From assembly GCA_905234645.1 (NCBI GenBank), contig CAJOIS010000003.1, positions 58,395 to 122,394 of the forward strand: DNA of 64,000 nucleotides, in the 5' to 3' direction. A program made the position numbers and the translations under genes. A model generated the notes under the pieces. That model did not search any database, was not told the origin of the DNA, and saw nothing but the letters and a program-made list of their open reading frames with translations. Source of the stretch: an uncultured Bacteroidales bacterium (lineage in GTDB: Bacteria; Bacteroidota; Bacteroidia; Bacteroidales; F082). Positions 61,367 through 64,000 of the stretch are shown one piece after another; position 1 is the first letter of the stretch; every line of letters starts with the position of its first letter.

Positions 61367-63889
61367 ATGCGAGCCAAGTTCATCCTCTTTGCATTGTTAC
61401 TACTGTCATTTGCAGCCACGGCGCAACATCTGCCGACGGCTAAGGTTTATGGCAAGGTGATCGACGAACACGGCCATCCTATCGAGATGGCGAACGTGGT
61501 CGTGCCCGAGCTTTTGGTGGGCTATACGACCGACGCAAGAGGTTATTATGAGCTGTCGTTACTTTCGGATTCCACCTGGACCATCCATTTCTCGTTTATC
61601 GGCTACGAGCAGAAACATGTCTCGGTGCGTCTAAAGAAGGGGGAGAAGAAGAAATTGGATGTGGTGCTGGCCTCCACCGCCATGGTGCTGCCTGATGCAG
61701 TAATAAGCGATCGCGCTGTGGAAGCCTCTAGCTTGACACGCCTTAACCCCAAGCAGGCCACTTTGCTGCCCACCATGGGCGGTGGCGTGGAGACCCTCAT
61801 CAAGACCTTGCCCGGTGTGGTGTCGAACAACGAACTCAGCTCGCAATACCGTGTGCGTGGCGGCAACTTCGACGAGAACCTCATCTATGTGAATGGCATC
61901 GAGATCTACCGTCCTTTCCTCATCGGCTCAGGACAGCAGGAGGGCTTGAGCTTTGTCAACTCGCAGCTGGTCAACAATATCGAATTCTCGGCGGGCGGCT
62001 TTGCAGCGGAGTATGGCGACAAAATGTCGTCGGTGCTTGACGTGACTTACAAAGCCCCTCGTGAGACAGCTGCGTCTTTGAGCCTCAGTCTTTTGGGTGT
62101 TGAGGCCCATGTGGAAGGCGCCACGAAAAACGAAAAATTCAGCTACCTCGTCGGTGCCCGCTACAAAAACACCTCTTTGGCATTGGGTATGATGAACACA
62201 AAGGGTGACTACAAGCCTAACTTCACTGATGCCCAGGCTTTGTTCAATTATAAGTTCAACGAGAAATGGAATCTGTCGTTTTTGGGCTATTATTCCAAAA
62301 ACCGCTATATGATGATTCCGCAGACCTCCAAAATCAACTTCGGCAATATTGACGTGCCTATGCAGGTGAACGTCTATTTTGATGGTCAGGAAATCGATGA
62401 CTATACTACTGGCTTGGGAGCCTTGACTTTGTCATACAAGCCCACCAAAGACTTGAACCTGAAGTGGATAGCTTCGGCGTATTCTGCCTATGAAACCGAG
62501 ACTTATGATATTCAAGAGCAGTATTTCTTCGGCATTCGCAATACATCCGTTGGCTCTGAGCAGTATGGCGAAGTGATTGAAAACCACGAGGTGGGTACGA
62601 TGACCAAACACGCCCGCAACGGTTTTTACGCCCAGGTCTACAGCCTCGATCATAAGGGCCTTTTTGCCTTCAATAACAGCCTGCTGAAATGGGGTCTCCG
62701 TTTCCAGCATCAGGAAATTGACGACACGGTGGACGAATGGCAGATGATGGATTCGGCAGGCTATAGTTTGCCGCATGTCCCCGATGTGATTGGCGGTTAT
62801 CCTGACGTGTTGCCCGATATTGAGATGGATTTTGTGCATAAGGCACACAATATGCTTTCGGTCAACAATTTTGACGGCTTTGTGCAGAACTCATGGACTT
62901 TGCCTTATAAGGACAAGGGCGAGTTCGTCATCACAGGAGGCGTGAGAGCCAATTATTGGGGTTATAATAATAAGGTGTATGTCAGTCCTAGAGCTGGCAT
63001 CGCCTACAAGCCGGAGAACGAAAAGAATGAGATGGTCTACCGCCTTTCGGGTGGCGTCTACAATCAGACACCGTTCTACCGTGAGATCCGCAACCGAGAC
63101 GGTAGCCTTTTCGAGCAAGCCAAAGCTCAGCGGTCGTATCAGGTTGTGGCGGGTAACGACTTCAAGTTCCATGCTTGGAATAGGCCTTTCATCCTGACCA
63201 CAGAGTTGTACTACAAGTACTTCACCCATGTCATTCCATATGATGTCGACAATGTGCGTATCCGTTACTATGCCGACCAATCGGCTAAGGCCTATACAAC
63301 GGGTCTTGACTTCAAGGTGAACGGTGAGTTTGTGAAAGGCATCGACAGTTGGGCGAGTCTTTCGTTCATGCGTGCCAGGGAAGACATCTATGGCGACTAT
63401 TATCTCGTCGATACCACTGGCAACCGCTTGCCTTTTTACAACCATAGCGACGCGCAGGTGCACGACACCGTGTATCTTGGCTGGCATGCCCGCCCCTCCA
63501 ACCAATTGGTGTATTTTTCATTGTTTTTCCAGGATTATATCCCCTTCGCACCTACATGGCGCGTCAATATGACCTTGACCTTCGGGACGGGTCTGCCTGT
63601 CAGCGACAACAACTCTGACTTCTATTCCACTTCGCGAAACTATCCTGCCTATCGTCGTGTCGACATCGGTTTCAGCAAACAACTTATCAGCGAAGCCAGC
63701 AGTTTCAGAAAAGGCAATCCGTTACGTTATATCAAGAATATGTACGTGAGTGTTGATGTCTTCAACTTGCTTGACATTCCCAATACGATCTCTTACACTT
63801 GGGTAAAATACATCGACAACCGCTATTACGGTGTGAACAATTATCTGACACCGCGATACGTAAATGTGAAGTTGATGATGGAGTTCTAA
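61367..63889 (+). CDS. TonB-dependent receptor with carboxypeptidase-like N-terminal domain
   Basis: An 840-residue outer-membrane protein with signal peptide to ATAQ (residue 20). Residues 28-105 form a carboxypeptidase-regulatory-like domain (VYGKVIDEHGHPIEMANVVV), then the plug: GGGVETLIKTLPGVVSNNEL, YRVRGGNFDENLIYVNGIEIY and SAGGFAAEYGDKMSSVLDV. The barrel ends YVNVKLMMEF. The plug resembles receptors whose plug motif is SQYRVRGGNFDENLIYVNG, seen widely in Bacteroidota without SusD partners. Ligand unknown. No clear -7 box was seen before it. Confidence 0.9.
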   Translation: MRAKFILFALLLLSFAATAQHLPTAKVYGKVIDEHGHPIEMANVVVPELLVGYTTDARGYYELSLLSDSTWTIHFSFIGYEQKHVSVRLKKGEKKKLDVVLASTAMVLPDAVISDRAVEASSLTRLNPKQATLLPTMGGGVETLIKTLPGVVSNNELSSQYRVRGGNFDENLIYVNGIEIYRPFLIGSGQQEGLSFVNSQLVNNIEFSAGGFAAEYGDKMSSVLDVTYKAPRETAASLSLSLLGVEAHVEGATKNEKFSYLVGARYKNTSLALGMMNTKGDYKPNFTDAQALFNYKFNEKWNLSFLGYYSKNRYMMIPQTSKINFGNIDVPMQVNVYFDGQEIDDYTTGLGALTLSYKPTKDLNLKWIASAYSAYETETYDIQEQYFFGIRNTSVGSEQYGEVIENHEVGTMTKHARNGFYAQVYSLDHKGLFAFNNSLLKWGLRFQHQEIDDTVDEWQMMDSAGYSLPHVPDVIGGYPDVLPDIEMDFVHKAHNMLSVNNFDGFVQNSWTLPYKDKGEFVITGGVRANYWGYNNKVYVSPRAGIAYKPENEKNEMVYRLSGGVYNQTPFYREIRNRDGSLFEQAKAQRSYQVVAGNDFKFHAWNRPFILTTELYYKYFTHVIPYDVDNVRIRYYADQSAKAYTTGLDFKVNGEFVKGIDSWASLSFMRAREDIYGDYYLVDTTGNRLPFYNHSDAQVHDTVYLGWHARPSNQLVYFSLFFQDYIPFAPTWRVNMTLTFGTGLPVSDNNSDFYSTSRNYPAYRRVDIGFSKQLISEASSFRKGNPLRYIKNMYVSVDVFNLLDIPNTISYTWVKYIDNRYYGVNNYLTPRYVNVKLMMEF

Positions 63890-63912
63890 AGAAAAAGCGA
63901 GGCGTTGACATG

Positions 63913-63950
63913 AACCCCGAAAGTTGGACAAAAAACTTTCGGGGTTTTAT
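63913..63950 (+). terminator. Hairpin inside the IS left end
   Basis: AACCCCGAAAGT and ACTTTCGGGGTT form a perfect 12-bp stem with a 10-base loop, followed by TTAT. It could end the transcript of the receptor gene or keep outside transcription from entering the transposase genes. Confidence 0.6.
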
Positions 63951-63951
63951 T

Positions 63952-64000
63952 ATGTCACAAAAGAGGAACAAACACACATTCGAAGATCGACTGAAGTACA
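63952..64000 (+). CDS. Transposase OrfA, N-terminal start (partial)
   Basis: The frame starts MSQKRNKHTFEDRLKY and is cut by the window edge. Start and basic composition resemble OrfA proteins of IS3-family elements, which begin with a helix-turn-helix that binds the IS ends. Too short for more. Confidence 0.5.
   Translation, partial: MSQKRNKHTFEDRLKY

Larger units (their letters stand above)
63911..64000 (+). mobile_element. Left end of an IS3-family (IS150-like) insertion sequence, truncated by window
   Basis: TGAACCCCGAAAGTTGGACA resembles the terminal inverted repeats of IS150-group elements (TG...CCCCxAAAAGTTGGACA). A hairpin follows at once and then a reading frame like an IS3 OrfA begins. 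The right end and the target duplication lie outside the window, so the assignment rests on the end sequence and first residues only. Confidence 0.6.

Overview
The window reads as a stretch of chromosome from a Bacteroidota bacterium, most likely an uncultured member of the Bacteroidales. The reasons are the TAnnTTTG -7 promoter boxes in front of many genes, start codons preceded by A-rich stretches rather than Shine-Dalgarno sequences, several TonB-dependent receptors, and many parts and cargos of the type IX secretion system (T9SS): a PorV/PorQ-family barrel, the T9SS plug protein, GldD, GldE and several proteins with C-terminal sorting domains. Coding density is high and most genes are housekeeping. 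No rRNA, tRNA, CRISPR array, prophage or classical defence island was seen.

Layout. 1-5.9 kb: end of a TonB-dependent receptor, a 1,526-residue exported protein and a PorV/PorQ-family protein, apparently one operon. 6.0-14.4 kb: greA and a HIT protein, the T9SS plug protein, priA, a family 90 glycosyltransferase and a TonB-dependent receptor. 14.5-23.9 kb: purL, ybaK, a GNAT acetyltransferase, an AI-2E-type permease, an MltD-like lytic transglycosylase with LysM domains, two lipoproteins and a lone HsdR_N-type nuclease domain. 24.0-32.9 kb: two secreted endonuclease I paralogues flanking a cysteate synthase homologue, a T9SS cargo, tryptophanase with a candidate leader peptide, and an MntP-like exporter. 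32.9-39.7 kb: corA, then the Bacteroidota cluster gldD-gldE-ssb-mutY facing HU, a 29-residue basic protein and RNase G.

39.7-49.2 kb is the most unusual part. It holds a TPR signalling protein, two tandem Asp-box T9SS cargos (the second broken by an internal deletion and frameshift) and trpS. Two 72-nt imperfect palindromes lie in the presumed 5' UTRs of the TPR gene and trpS, and other palindromic repeats sit inside the cargo genes. 49.4-63.9 kb: an outer-membrane protein, an S41 peptidase lipoprotein, hflX, a CotH-like protein, tatD, a class II ribonucleotide reductase broken by a frameshift, a ROK kinase with an exosortase-like protein, mscS, rpmB and a further TonB-dependent receptor. The left end of an IS3-family element enters at the window edge.

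The genes suggest an anaerobic or microaerobic gut-type organism that ferments tryptophan to indole, may make cysteate for sulfonolipids, and invests heavily in T9SS-exported adhesins and nucleases. The observations most worth following are the paired 72-nt UTR palindromes, the tnaA leader peptide, palindromic repeats that encode protein linkers, and two genes broken by short internal deletions. Function calls rest on sequence features read by eye; no database search was run.
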